A stretch of 64,000 nt of DNA, taken from the NCBI GenBank assembly GCA_958427145.1, contig CAUAAZ010000001.1:1-64000 (forward strand), read 5' to 3'. The notes under the pieces were generated by a model, which saw nothing but the letters and a program-made list of their open reading frames with translations, did no database searches and was not told the DNA's origin. This document shows, in pieces, positions 15,670-23,532 of this stretch. The stretch comes from an uncultured Collinsella sp. GTDB taxonomy: Bacteria > Actinomycetota > Coriobacteriia > Coriobacteriales > Coriobacteriaceae. The position numbers were made by a program, and so were the translations under genes. The first letter of the stretch is position 1. Each line of letters opens with the position of its first letter.

Positions 15670-17190
15670 TTACGCCTGGCGGTAATGGTCAAAGAAGTCG
15701 GCGAGGTCTTCGAGGGACTCTTTGAGTACTTCCATGCGCGGCAGGTACACGATGCGGAAGTGGTCGGGCTCAGCCCAGTTGAAGCCGCCGCCGCGCGTGA
15801 TCAGAATCTTCTTCTCGTGCAGCAGGTCAAGGGCGAACTGCTCGTCATCGGTGATGTTGAACTTCTTCACATCCATCTTGGGGAAGATGTAGAACGCCGC
15901 ACGCGGCTTAACCACCGAGATGCCGTCAATCTTGTTGAGCGCCTCATACACAAAGTTGCGCTGCTCGTAGACACGGCCGCCGGGACGGATGTAGTCGTTA
16001 ACGGACTGATGACCACCGAGTGCCGTCTGAACGATCGACTGAGCCGGCACGTTGGAGCACAGGCGCATGTTGGAGAGCATGTTAATGCCCATGATGAAGT
16101 CGCTCATGCAGCGCTGGTTGCCCGAAAGCACCATCCAGCCAATACGATAGCCCGCAATCATGTGAGACTTGGACAGACCGCTAAAGGTAACGCAGGGCAG
16201 GTCGGGGGCGAGCGAGGCAATCGAGACGTGCTCGTAGCCGTCCATGCACAGGCGGTCGTAGATCTCATCGGCAAAGATCATCAGCTGATGCCTGCGCGCA
16301 ATCTCGACGATGCCCTCGAGCACCTCGCGCGGATAGACAGAACCCGTGGGGTTGTTGGGGTTGATGATGACGAGGGCTTTGGTCGCACTCGTAATCTTGG
16401 ACTCCATATCCTCCAAGTCGGGATACCAATCCGCCTGCTCATCACACAGATAATGTACGGGATGACCGCCGGCAAGGGTTGCGCACGCCGTCCAGAGCGG
16501 ATAGTCGGGGCTGGGGATCAGAATCTCGTCGCCGTTGTCGAGCAGCGCGTTCATCGAAAGCTGAATGAGCTCGGACACGCCGTTGCCCGTGTAGATATGC
16601 TCCATCTGAACGTTGGGCAGGCCCTTGATCTGCGAATACTGCATGATTGCCTTGCGCGCGGAGAACAGGCCACGCGAGTTGGAATAGCCTTCGCAGTCGG
16701 GCAGCTGCTGGCGCATGTCCTTGATGACCTCATCGGGTGTGCGGAAACCGAAGGGCGCCGGGTTGCCGATATTGAGCTTGAGGATGCGCTCGCCCTCGTC
16801 CTCCATACGGGCGGCCTCGTCGACGACGGGACCGCGCACGTCATACAGGACGTTGTCGAGTTTGGTGGATTTAGAAAAAGTACGCATGGTGGTGCTCCTT
16901 GCAATTTGAGCTGAGGGATGGGGTTCGGGCTTGGAATCGTTGCGGGGTGATGATGCCTCGCCTTGATCGGCGTCGCCGGCAAGCAGCCAGGTAACATCGA
17001 CCTCCAAAATACGGGCGAGCAGCTCAGCCACATCGCGCCGCGGGATCGTCTTGCCGCTCACATATTGGCTCATCTGACTCTTGCCGAGTTTTTTGCCGAG
17101 CATCTCCGATGCGCGGATCACGTCCGACTGGCGAACGTCGCGATCGGACATAGCCTGTCGCAGGCGATCGCTAAACGTCTCTTGGGCCAC
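15670..17190 (-). CDS. XRE regulator fused to AlaA-like aminotransferase
   Basis: The 506-residue protein starts at a GTG (17190) behind AAGGAGGTTCTA. Residues 1-72 form an XRE/Cro-type helix-turn-helix ending in the common VDVTWLLAG segment, 73-101 a polar linker, and 102-506 a class I aminotransferase of the AlaA type. The PLP lysine is Lys341 in FSGLSKSHMIAGYRIGW; NPNNPTGS (278-285) and the conserved Arg region near the C-terminus are present. AlaA makes alanine from pyruvate and glutamate. Met102 is the ancestral aminotransferase start, and GCAAGGAGCACCACC directly precedes it, so a free 405-residue enzyme may also be made. A palindrome and GTTCAATT repeats lie in the promoter. Confidence 0.85.
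   Translation of the reverse strand: MAQETFSDRLRQAMSDRDVRQSDVIRASEMLGKKLGKSQMSQYVSGKTIPRRDVAELLARILEVDVTWLLAGDADQGEASSPRNDSKPEPHPSAQIARSTTMRTFSKSTKLDNVLYDVRGPVVDEAARMEDEGERILKLNIGNPAPFGFRTPDEVIKDMRQQLPDCEGYSNSRGLFSARKAIMQYSQIKGLPNVQMEHIYTGNGVSELIQLSMNALLDNGDEILIPSPDYPLWTACATLAGGHPVHYLCDEQADWYPDLEDMESKITSATKALVIINPNNPTGSVYPREVLEGIVEIARRHQLMIFADEIYDRLCMDGYEHVSIASLAPDLPCVTFSGLSKSHMIAGYRIGWMVLSGNQRCMSDFIMGINMLSNMRLCSNVPAQSIVQTALGGHQSVNDYIRPGGRVYEQRNFVYEALNKIDGISVVKPRAAFYIFPKMDVKKFNITDDEQFALDLLHEKKILITRGGGFNWAEPDHFRIVYLPRMEVLKESLEDLADFFDHYRQA
16887..16901 (-). promoter_or_regulatory. Internal ribosome-binding site within the fusion gene
   Basis: On the minus strand AAGGAG (complement of 16895-16900) precedes the ATG of Met102 (16885-16887) by 7 nt, which is ideal spacing for internal initiation of the aminotransferase domain. 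Confidence 0.6.
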
Positions 17191-17211
17191 TAGAACCTCC
17201 TTGCTGGCAAA

Positions 17212-17292
17212 GTTCAATTTATAGAACACGAATTGAACCATGGTTCAATTTAGCAAGCAGTATAGCGCGGCACCTCATTCGAAAGTTCAATT
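17212..17292. promoter_or_regulatory. Putative XRE operator: perfect palindrome plus two half-sites
   Basis: AATTGAACCATGGTTCAATT (17231-17250) is a perfect 20-bp palindrome just upstream of the fusion gene. Additional GTTCAATT half-sites occur at 17212-17219 and 17285-17292. Autoregulation by the XRE domain is the likely use. Confidence 0.7.
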
Positions 17293-17352
17293 TCATAAGA
17301 AAATGTACCGGACTCCGAGATTTGCCCAAAGCGGACAATGGCGTGTACGCGT

Positions 17353-18210
17353 TTAGAGGTATTCAAGGAATCGAGCGGCGGCAAGCGAAACGTCAGCCGT
17401 GCGATATATCGCATTGATCTGCCGATGGGGATGTCCCTCGAGCGAACGCACGGCAACATCGAACTGACAGCGGCGCAAGATGAGCGCGGGAAGAATGCTC
17501 ACGCCCAGGCCGTCCTCGACCATGGCCATAATCGCATAGTCATCCCAGGTCGACAGCTTGGAGCACACCGTCAGTCCCGCCCGACGGAACAGCGGCGTAA
17601 TCTCATCATCGGTGCCGCGTTCTAGCAGAATAAACTGCTCGTTGGCTAAATCGGCAAGAGAGACGACCTCCGCCGTGGCAAGCAAAGAGTCTGCCGGCAC
17701 TACTGCCATCAACTCGTCGCGCACCAAAGACCGCGATGTCATGCCGTTTTCTCGGGGCTCACGCGGGATAAAGCCCAGATCGCAGCGCCCTTCCGCCACC
17801 CATTGTTCAATCTCTGAGTAATCACCCATCAGCAACTCATAATCGACGTCCGGGTGATCGGCGCGAAAGCGCGCAATCACCGGCGGCAGCACGTGGGTCG
17901 CCACACTCGAAAACGTACCGATGCAGATTTTGCCGCGCATCAGCCCACGCATCTCATCCACCCGTCGCTGCAAACGAACAAATTCCTCGCATAACGCCTC
18001 GACCGCCGGCATAACTTGCCGCCCGTCAGCAGAAAGCACTACGCCCTCGCGACTGCGGTCGAGCACCTTAAAGCCCCAATCGGCCTCAAGATCGGCCACC
18101 ATACGGCTCACGCCCGACTGCGAATAGCTCAGCCGCTCGGCGGCGCGCGTAAAACTGCCGGCGCGCACGGTCTCGAGCAGCACCTGCATCTTTTGAATAT
18201 TCGTTTCCAC
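17353..18210 (-). CDS. LysR-family regulator, divergent to a DMT transporter
   Basis: The 285-residue LysR protein has the helix-turn-helix AAERLSYSQSGVSRMVADLE near the N-terminus and an effector domain with TWDDYAIMAMVEDGLGVSIL, a string closely shared with the LysR at 55795-56661. The GTG at 18210 follows GGAGGGGTGCC; the upstream ATG in frame has no ribosome-binding site. It is divergent from an EamA permease 118 bp away, which it probably regulates. Confidence 0.85.
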   Translation of the reverse strand: METNIQKMQVLLETVRAGSFTRAAERLSYSQSGVSRMVADLEADWGFKVLDRSREGVVLSADGRQVMPAVEALCEEFVRLQRRVDEMRGLMRGKICIGTFSSVATHVLPPVIARFRADHPDVDYELLMGDYSEIEQWVAEGRCDLGFIPREPRENGMTSRSLVRDELMAVVPADSLLATAEVVSLADLANEQFILLERGTDDEITPLFRRAGLTVCSKLSTWDDYAIMAMVEDGLGVSILPALILRRCQFDVAVRSLEGHPHRQINAIYRTADVSLAAARFLEYL

Positions 18211-18328
18211 GGCACCCCTCCATCTTTGCATGAGTTTTTGTCATGTTAGCCATGCATTATATTCGCTTTTCTTCTAAAGCCAGTTCACCCATAGTGAAGA
18301 TGCTCGGATATAGAGGGGACGGAAGCGC

Positions 18329-19240
18329 ATGGACAACGGACTGTTTACGTACTTAGCAGCATTGCTATTGTTTGGCTCCAACGGCATCATCGCCGCTGCC
18401 ATCGCACTGCCGAGCTCCGATATCGTGCTACTGCGCACGTTTTTGGGCGCCCTCTCGCTTGTCACTATCCTTGCCATCACCCAACGCCATAAACTGCAGG
18501 CGCCATCTCGCCCCCGCGAAGCCGCAGCCCTCCTCCTTTCGGGAGCCGCGCTGGGCGCCAGCTGGATTTTTCTGTTCCGCGCCTACCAGACGATCGGCGT
18601 CGGCGTATCCTCGCTGCTGTACTACTGCGGCCCCATCATTGTCATGGCACTCTCCCCGCTCATCTTTGGCGAAAAGCTGACCGGCGGCAAAATCGCCGGC
18701 TTTATCGCCGTTGCTTGCGGTGCTTTTCTCATTGCAGCGCAAGGTCTAGGCGGCAATATGCCCATTGCAGGTATCGCCTGCGGCATCGCCTCGGCATTTT
18801 GCTATGCGCTGATGGTCATCGCTAGCAAGGGCGCGCCACACATCGAAGGCCTCGAGAACTCCACGCTCCAGGTGAGTACCGCCTTTGTGACCGCGCTGGT
18901 CCTCACGCTCATCACGCAGGGTGCACCCTCATTCCTGTCCGCCGGCGTCGCCGCAAGCATCGATTGGCGCGCCGTCGTCATGCTCGGCGTCGTCAACACC
19001 GGCATTGGTTGCCTGCTCTACTTTAGTGCCGTCGCCAAACTGCCTGTGCAGACCGTCGCCGTTGTCGGCTACCTCGAGCCGCTTTCGGCGGTCGTGTTCT
19101 CCGCCGTCCTTTTGGGCGAAGCCATAACACCGGTCCGTCTGATGGGTGCCGCGCTTATCATCGGCGGCGCGATTTTTTGCGAACTCGCCGGCAAACGCGC
19201 AAGCGCCAAGGCTGGCATAGCCCAGACAGCACGTGCTTAA
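18329..19240 (+). CDS. EamA/DMT-family permease
   Basis: This 303-residue permease has ten hydrophobic helices in two EamA repeats (about 5-140 and 148-290). The second-repeat end GYLEPLSAVVFSAVLLGEAI is typical of drug/metabolite transporters. It probably exports a small metabolite or amino acid. RBS GAGGGGACGG precedes the ATG. It is paired with a divergent LysR gene, an arrangement repeated at 55.8-57.7 kb with paralogous partners. Confidence 0.85.
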   Translation: MDNGLFTYLAALLLFGSNGIIAAAIALPSSDIVLLRTFLGALSLVTILAITQRHKLQAPSRPREAAALLLSGAALGASWIFLFRAYQTIGVGVSSLLYYCGPIIVMALSPLIFGEKLTGGKIAGFIAVACGAFLIAAQGLGGNMPIAGIACGIASAFCYALMVIASKGAPHIEGLENSTLQVSTAFVTALVLTLITQGAPSFLSAGVAASIDWRAVVMLGVVNTGIGCLLYFSAVAKLPVQTVAVVGYLEPLSAVVFSAVLLGEAITPVRLMGAALIIGGAIFCELAGKRASAKAGIAQTARA

Positions 19241-19274
19241 AAGCCCCTGTTTTGAAATGCTACCTACGTACATA

Positions 19275-19298
19275 AATAATCCCCAGCTGGGGATTATT
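19275..19298. repeat. Perfect 24-bp palindrome before kup
   Basis: AATAATCCCCAG (19275-19286) is followed directly by its exact complement (19287-19298). It lies 35 bp after the permease stop and 100 bp before kup; it may be a terminator without a long T run, or an operator. Confidence 0.7.
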
Positions 19299-19398
19299 GT
19301 CTAAAATAACCTGATGTGCCAAACTGCTCTTGTATGTATAAAGACGGCATAAAGATTATCTGTCCTAGACAGACAACCGGATGTCTAAGGGAGTCCAC

Positions 19399-21630
19399 GT
19401 GGCACATAACAAACTGGAGGCAAACCCCCAAGACCAGCGTGGTCAAGGCGGGCACGGAGCCATCCCCCTCTCCGCTGGCATGCTGCTCGTAACGCTCGGC
19501 GTCGTCTATGGCGACATCGGCACGAGCCCCATGTACACCATGAAATCAATCGTCGCCAACAACGGCGGCATCGGTACCGTCAGCGAGGACATGATCCTGG
19601 GCGCGCTTTCGCTCGTCATCTGGACCATGACGCTCGTGACCACGGTCAAGTACGTGGTAATCGCCATGAAGGCCGACAACCACAACGAAGGCGGCATCTT
19701 CGCCCTGTTCAGTCTCGTGCGCAAGGTGGCGCCATGGCTGATTCTCCCCGCCATGATCGGCGGCGCGGCGCTGCTCGCCGACGGCATCCTCACCCCCGCG
19801 GTCACGGTCACCACAGCCATTGAGGGCCTGCGTACCATCGAGTGGGGCCACGCACTATTGGGTGACGGTCAGACCAATGTGATCATCATCACCGTCATCA
19901 TTATCTGCGGTCTGTTTGCCATGCAGCGCGCCGGCACCTCGTCAATCGGCAAGCTCTTCGGCCCGCTCATGACGCTGTGGTTCCTGTTCCTGGCAGGCGC
20001 CGGCCTGTTCAACATGCTCGGCAACCTGTCCATCTTGCGCGCGCTCAACCCCATTCGCGGCATTATGTTCCTGTTCTCGCCCATCAACCACTCGGGCATC
20101 ATGGTGCTCGGCTTCGTCTTCCTGTCGACGACCGGCGCCGAGGCCCTCTACTCGGACATGGGCCACGTGGGCAAGGCCAACATCTACGCATCCTGGCCGT
20201 TTGTTAAGGCGGCCCTCATCCTTAACTATCTGGGTCAGGGCGCTTGGCTGCTCGCCAACAACTCCAACCCCCAGATGCTCGCGATGGATATCGTTAACCC
20301 GTTCTATATGATGCTCCCCGAGCCCCTGCGCCCCTTTGCCATCGTGCTTTCGGCCGTAGCGGCCATCATCGCCTCGCAGGCGCTCATCACCGGCTCGTTC
20401 TCGCTGGTATCCGAGGCAACGCGCCTCAACCTTATGCCGCACCTGCGCATCCACTACCCCAGCGACACCAAGGGTCAGCTCTATATTCCGCTCGTCAACA
20501 ACATCATGTGGGTCGGCTGCATCTTCATCGTGCTGCTGTTCCAGAACTCCGAGCGCATGGAAAGCGCCTATGGCCTCGCCATCACCGTGACCATGCTCAT
20601 GACCACCACGCTGCTGACGAGCTATATCGCCGGCATCCTCAAGCACAAGCTGGGCGCCTGCATCTTTGCCCTGCTCTTTGGTGCCATTGAGCTGTGCTTC
20701 TTCGCTTCGTGCCTCACCATGTTCTTTGACGGCGGCTACGTCATGATCTTCCTGGCCGCACTGCTGTTCGGCCTTATGTATGTGTGGCGTCGCGGCACCG
20801 CCATCGAGCGCACGCAGACGATTCTGCTGCCCGTCTCCAAGTACATCGACCAGCTCAACCGCCTGCGCAATGACGAGACCTACCCCGTGCTCGCCGACAA
20901 TCTGGTGTTCCTCACCAACAGCCCCGACCCGCTCACGCTCGACCGCGACGTGCTCTATTCCATCCTGGACAAGCACCCCAAGCGCGCCAAGGCATATTGG
21001 TTCATCAACGTACACGTTACCGACGAGCCCTATACGCACGAGTATTCCGTTGAGACCTTTGGCACAGACTTCCTGTTCCGCGTGCGCTTGGACCTGGGCT
21101 TTAAGGTCAATCAGCGCATCAACGCCTACCTGCGCCAGATCGTTGGCGACCTGATGGCCTCGGGTGAGTTGCCGCCGCAGCACCACACCTACTCCATCTA
21201 CGAGACGCGCGGCAACGTGGGCGACTTCCGTTTTTGCATGCTGCGCAAGATGCTTGCCCCCGAAACGGACATCAACCGCAATGACCACCGCGTGATGGCC
21301 ATCAAGTACGCCGTCCGCCGCGCTTGCGGAAGCCCGGCGCGCTGGTACGGTCTAGAGAACTCGGCCATCATCATCGAGTACGTACCCCTCTTTGCCCGCA
21401 TGCGTCCGGCCGTCAAACTTGTGCGCACCCAGGTGCCGCTCGAGATCCAGATCGAAGAGGCCGAGGAAATGGAGGTCGACATCTTCTCGGACGACTTGGT
21501 CAACGGCAACGAGGCCGGCAAGAGCATGAACGTCGATCCCACCGAGTTGCTCGAGAGCGTCGCCGATACGCCCGAACAGCAACAGCTCGACGGCCTCGAG
21601 AGCGAACAACTCAACGACGCCAACTTCTAG
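19399..21630 (+). CDS. kup: KUP-family potassium uptake protein
   Basis: The 743-residue protein starts with LVTLGVVYGDIGTSPMYTMK, the KUP signature in helix 1, followed by about 12 hydrophobic segments (to about residue 470) and a long cytosolic C-terminal domain ending in an acidic tail. It is a potassium-proton symporter of the cytoplasmic membrane. The GTG at 19399 follows AAGGGAGTCCAC; the ATG at 19381 has no ribosome-binding site. No ydaO-type c-di-AMP riboswitch could be recognised in the 158-bp leader. Confidence 0.95.
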   Translation: MAHNKLEANPQDQRGQGGHGAIPLSAGMLLVTLGVVYGDIGTSPMYTMKSIVANNGGIGTVSEDMILGALSLVIWTMTLVTTVKYVVIAMKADNHNEGGIFALFSLVRKVAPWLILPAMIGGAALLADGILTPAVTVTTAIEGLRTIEWGHALLGDGQTNVIIITVIIICGLFAMQRAGTSSIGKLFGPLMTLWFLFLAGAGLFNMLGNLSILRALNPIRGIMFLFSPINHSGIMVLGFVFLSTTGAEALYSDMGHVGKANIYASWPFVKAALILNYLGQGAWLLANNSNPQMLAMDIVNPFYMMLPEPLRPFAIVLSAVAAIIASQALITGSFSLVSEATRLNLMPHLRIHYPSDTKGQLYIPLVNNIMWVGCIFIVLLFQNSERMESAYGLAITVTMLMTTTLLTSYIAGILKHKLGACIFALLFGAIELCFFASCLTMFFDGGYVMIFLAALLFGLMYVWRRGTAIERTQTILLPVSKYIDQLNRLRNDETYPVLADNLVFLTNSPDPLTLDRDVLYSILDKHPKRAKAYWFINVHVTDEPYTHEYSVETFGTDFLFRVRLDLGFKVNQRINAYLRQIVGDLMASGELPPQHHTYSIYETRGNVGDFRFCMLRKMLAPETDINRNDHRVMAIKYAVRRACGSPARWYGLENSAIIIEYVPLFARMRPAVKLVRTQVPLEIQIEEAEEMEVDIFSDDLVNGNEAGKSMNVDPTELLESVADTPEQQQLDGLESEQLNDANF

Positions 21631-21650
21631 CGACGTCACAAATCGACGAC

Positions 21651-21686
21651 AGCGCCCCTGCACCTCACGGGAGATGCAGGGGCGCT
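21651..21686. terminator. Terminator between kup and bile salt hydrolase
   Basis: AGCGCCCCTGCA (21651-21662) pairs with TGCAGGGGCGCT (21675-21686) between convergent genes, followed by TTTGC on the plus strand. Confidence 0.85.
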
Positions 21687-21709
21687 TTGCATTGCAGTGA
21701 AGCTATCGG

Positions 21710-22675
21710 CTACGAACGACGCGGCTCGGGAGCCACGAGCTTATCGGGGCTCGCACCCTCGGCATCCATCAGGCTCACGTAGCGAATCGACGGATCCCCA
21801 TACATCGCGTAGTAATAATTGCCCGTGCGCGCGCTAAAGCATCCGGTGTAAATAGTTATCTCAAACTTGCCGTCACCCATCTTGGACGCGCCCTCGATCA
21901 TCGCCACCCCCTCAAGCGAGCGGAACATGCGAATGACGTTCTCGGCCTCGCTGTCTTTTTGCGGGTAATTGGCATTGAGGTACGCCGCCTTTACAAAACG
22001 GCTCGGCGAATAGCAGTCACCCGGAATACCACGCATGCCGGCACCCGCGCCATAGGGCTTGAGCTCGGCGCCACGCCATGTCGCCGTCTGAGGAAAATCG
22101 CTTGTGGCGGTGATATAGGTGCGCAGGTTTTCCATGTGCCACGGGAAGGTCGGCTGGTTGGCAAGGGTGTCGACTGGATCGTCGTATACATGCAGGCCGT
22201 CAGCCATCATCTCGACCACGATGCTACGTTGGCTGTCGCCGATAATCCAATGGAGCAGCGACACGCCCAGCCCCTCTCCGGCAGATTTGGCGACAATCAC
22301 CGTATCGCGCAGCGCGGCCTCGACCTCGTCGACCGTTGAGAACGTCGCTGCCACCCACAGGGGAAACTCATAGGCCGCGATATTGGTCTTGCCGTCGACA
22401 GGACCCTCGGCATACTCGGCATAGCCGGGAAAGTTGAGCCCCGCCACAGCCAGACCCGCATCGTTGCCGCAGTCGAAAAACATGGGATAGTTCTTGTAAT
22501 CGATGCACATGCCGATTACCGCGTGTGCCGCCGACGCATCGTCGATAAACGAATACGGAATGTGGAACCCGCGAGGCATCACGCGAACCTGTTGGCCGTA
22601 GTCAAAGCTCCAGTCGAGGTTGCGGCCTAGATACATGTGGCCAGAATTATCGGTAAATCGAATACTCGTGCACAT
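21710..22675 (-). CDS. bsh: Choloylglycine hydrolase (bile salt hydrolase) family, Ntn hydrolase
   Basis: The 321-residue Ntn hydrolase begins MCTSIRF, so Cys2 becomes the N-terminal nucleophile after Met removal. Further active-site groups are in place: Arg18 and Asp21 in LGRNLDWSF, Asn in NDAGLAVAGLNFPGY, Asn in LANQPTF, and a conserved Arg in SPSRFVKA. Family members cleave the amide of glycine- or taurine-conjugated bile acids, some penicillin V or N-acyl amides. The ATG at 22675 follows AAGCTAGGAGGCGTT. No signal peptide is seen, as in other cytosolic bile salt hydrolases. The exact substrate is not settled by sequence alone. Confidence 0.88.
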   Translation of the reverse strand: MCTSIRFTDNSGHMYLGRNLDWSFDYGQQVRVMPRGFHIPYSFIDDASAAHAVIGMCIDYKNYPMFFDCGNDAGLAVAGLNFPGYAEYAEGPVDGKTNIAAYEFPLWVAATFSTVDEVEAALRDTVIVAKSAGEGLGVSLLHWIIGDSQRSIVVEMMADGLHVYDDPVDTLANQPTFPWHMENLRTYITATSDFPQTATWRGAELKPYGAGAGMRGIPGDCYSPSRFVKAAYLNANYPQKDSEAENVIRMFRSLEGVAMIEGASKMGDGKFEITIYTGCFSARTGNYYYAMYGDPSIRYVSLMDAEGASPDKLVAPEPRRS

Positions 22676-22740
22676 AACGCCTCCTAGCTTTACGTTCTTG
22701 CTAATTTCATTGTCTCCAAACAAAAAGGCGCTAAACACAA

Positions 22741-22776
22741 AAGCCCGGACATGACAACAATGTCACGCCCGGGCTA
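22741..22776 (-). terminator. Minus-strand terminator downstream of the second deformylase-like gene
   Basis: AGCCCGG/CCGGGCT outer stem with TGACA/TGTCA inner stem, followed by TTTT on the minus strand, upstream of the bile salt hydrolase start. Confidence 0.7.
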
Positions 22777-22819
22777 TTCAAGCAGGATAAACTCAACCAA
22801 GTTAACCCCGCAGGTCGTC

Positions 22820-22922
22820 TAAGAGGTCAAAGTGCCGCAGATTGCCACGAGAGAGGAGCGAAGCGTACTTAAGGTACGCGAGCGACGATTGAGCGGCAAG
22901 GTGCGGTGCTTTGGTCCCCTTA
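22820..22922. other. About 100-nt structured intergenic element
   Basis: The outer arms TAAGAGGTCAAAGTGCCGCA (22820-22839) and 22902-22922 pair over nearly their whole length. Inside, ATTGCC can pair with GGCAAG, and GCGTACTTAAGGTACGC forms a near-perfect apical hairpin. The right arm includes the TAA stop of the deformylase-like gene. No long T run follows. It is a candidate structured RNA or palindromic repeat. Confidence 0.6.
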
Positions 22923-23339
22923 GACCAACTTTCCTAGACAGTGATCGATCATATGCTGGATCATCTGTGCCTCAAAGCCCGCGTAGTCGCGGCGGCACTC
23001 CTTCATCTTGCCGTCGACGATCTGGTCAAAGGCAATCTTGCACTTGATATAGCGCGTGGACTTGGTGATCTCGTTGTGCGTCAGGCAGCTCTCCTCCATC
23101 TTGCTGGCGCCCAGGCCAAACACCAGACGGGGGTTGTAGAGCACGTGGGGCTCGCCGGCGTCGTCCAAATAGACGCAGACCTTCTTGGTGACGCCAATCT
23201 GGTTGGCGGCAAGGCAACCGGCGTCCTCGAGCGACTTGATGGTATCGATCAGGTCCTGTGCGACCGACTCGTCCTCGACAGTCGCGACCTCGCAACGCTG
23301 GGACAGGATAGCCTCGTCGCGGCAGAGCTCTTTAATCAT
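22920..23339 (-). CDS. Degenerate peptide deformylase paralog
   Basis: This 139-residue deformylase-fold protein keeps GCLAANQIG (41-49, with the motif I Gln) and the metal-binding Cys in EESCLT (82-87), but motif III reads HMIDH (129-133) instead of HEIDH. The catalytic glutamate is thus replaced by Met, so normal deformylase activity is doubtful. Both His and the Cys remain, so a metal may still bind. The ATG at 23339 follows TTTGGAGGAACGT. The first paralog (8868-9278) has the opposite pattern: Glu kept, motif I Gln lost. Role unknown. Confidence 0.75.
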   Translation of the reverse strand: MIKELCRDEAILSQRCEVATVEDESVAQDLIDTIKSLEDAGCLAANQIGVTKKVCVYLDDAGEPHVLYNPRLVFGLGASKMEESCLTHNEITKSTRYIKCKIAFDQIVDGKMKECRRDYAGFEAQMIQHMIDHCLGKLV

Positions 23340-23532
23340 ACGTTCCTCCAAAGAGTTCGTTGTAACCGCTTAAGTATACGGTACCTACACATTTTCATGC
23401 GAAAAATACCGTCCGTCTGCTACAAAGCGCCGAACATCAACATGCGAGGAACAACAGCGTCGTAAAGGGGCTATAGTAGTTGAGTTCGTGTCAATCGGCC
23501 TAAACTCGGGGCCGAACAAGGAAAGGGTATGC

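Noticed and set aside
15664..16914. Long plus-strand open frame opposite the aminotransferase
   Set aside because: Shadow of the aminotransferase; no recognisable domain.
19241..19398. Possible c-di-AMP (ydaO) riboswitch before kup
   Set aside because: The leader is short and the conserved ydaO strings were not found.
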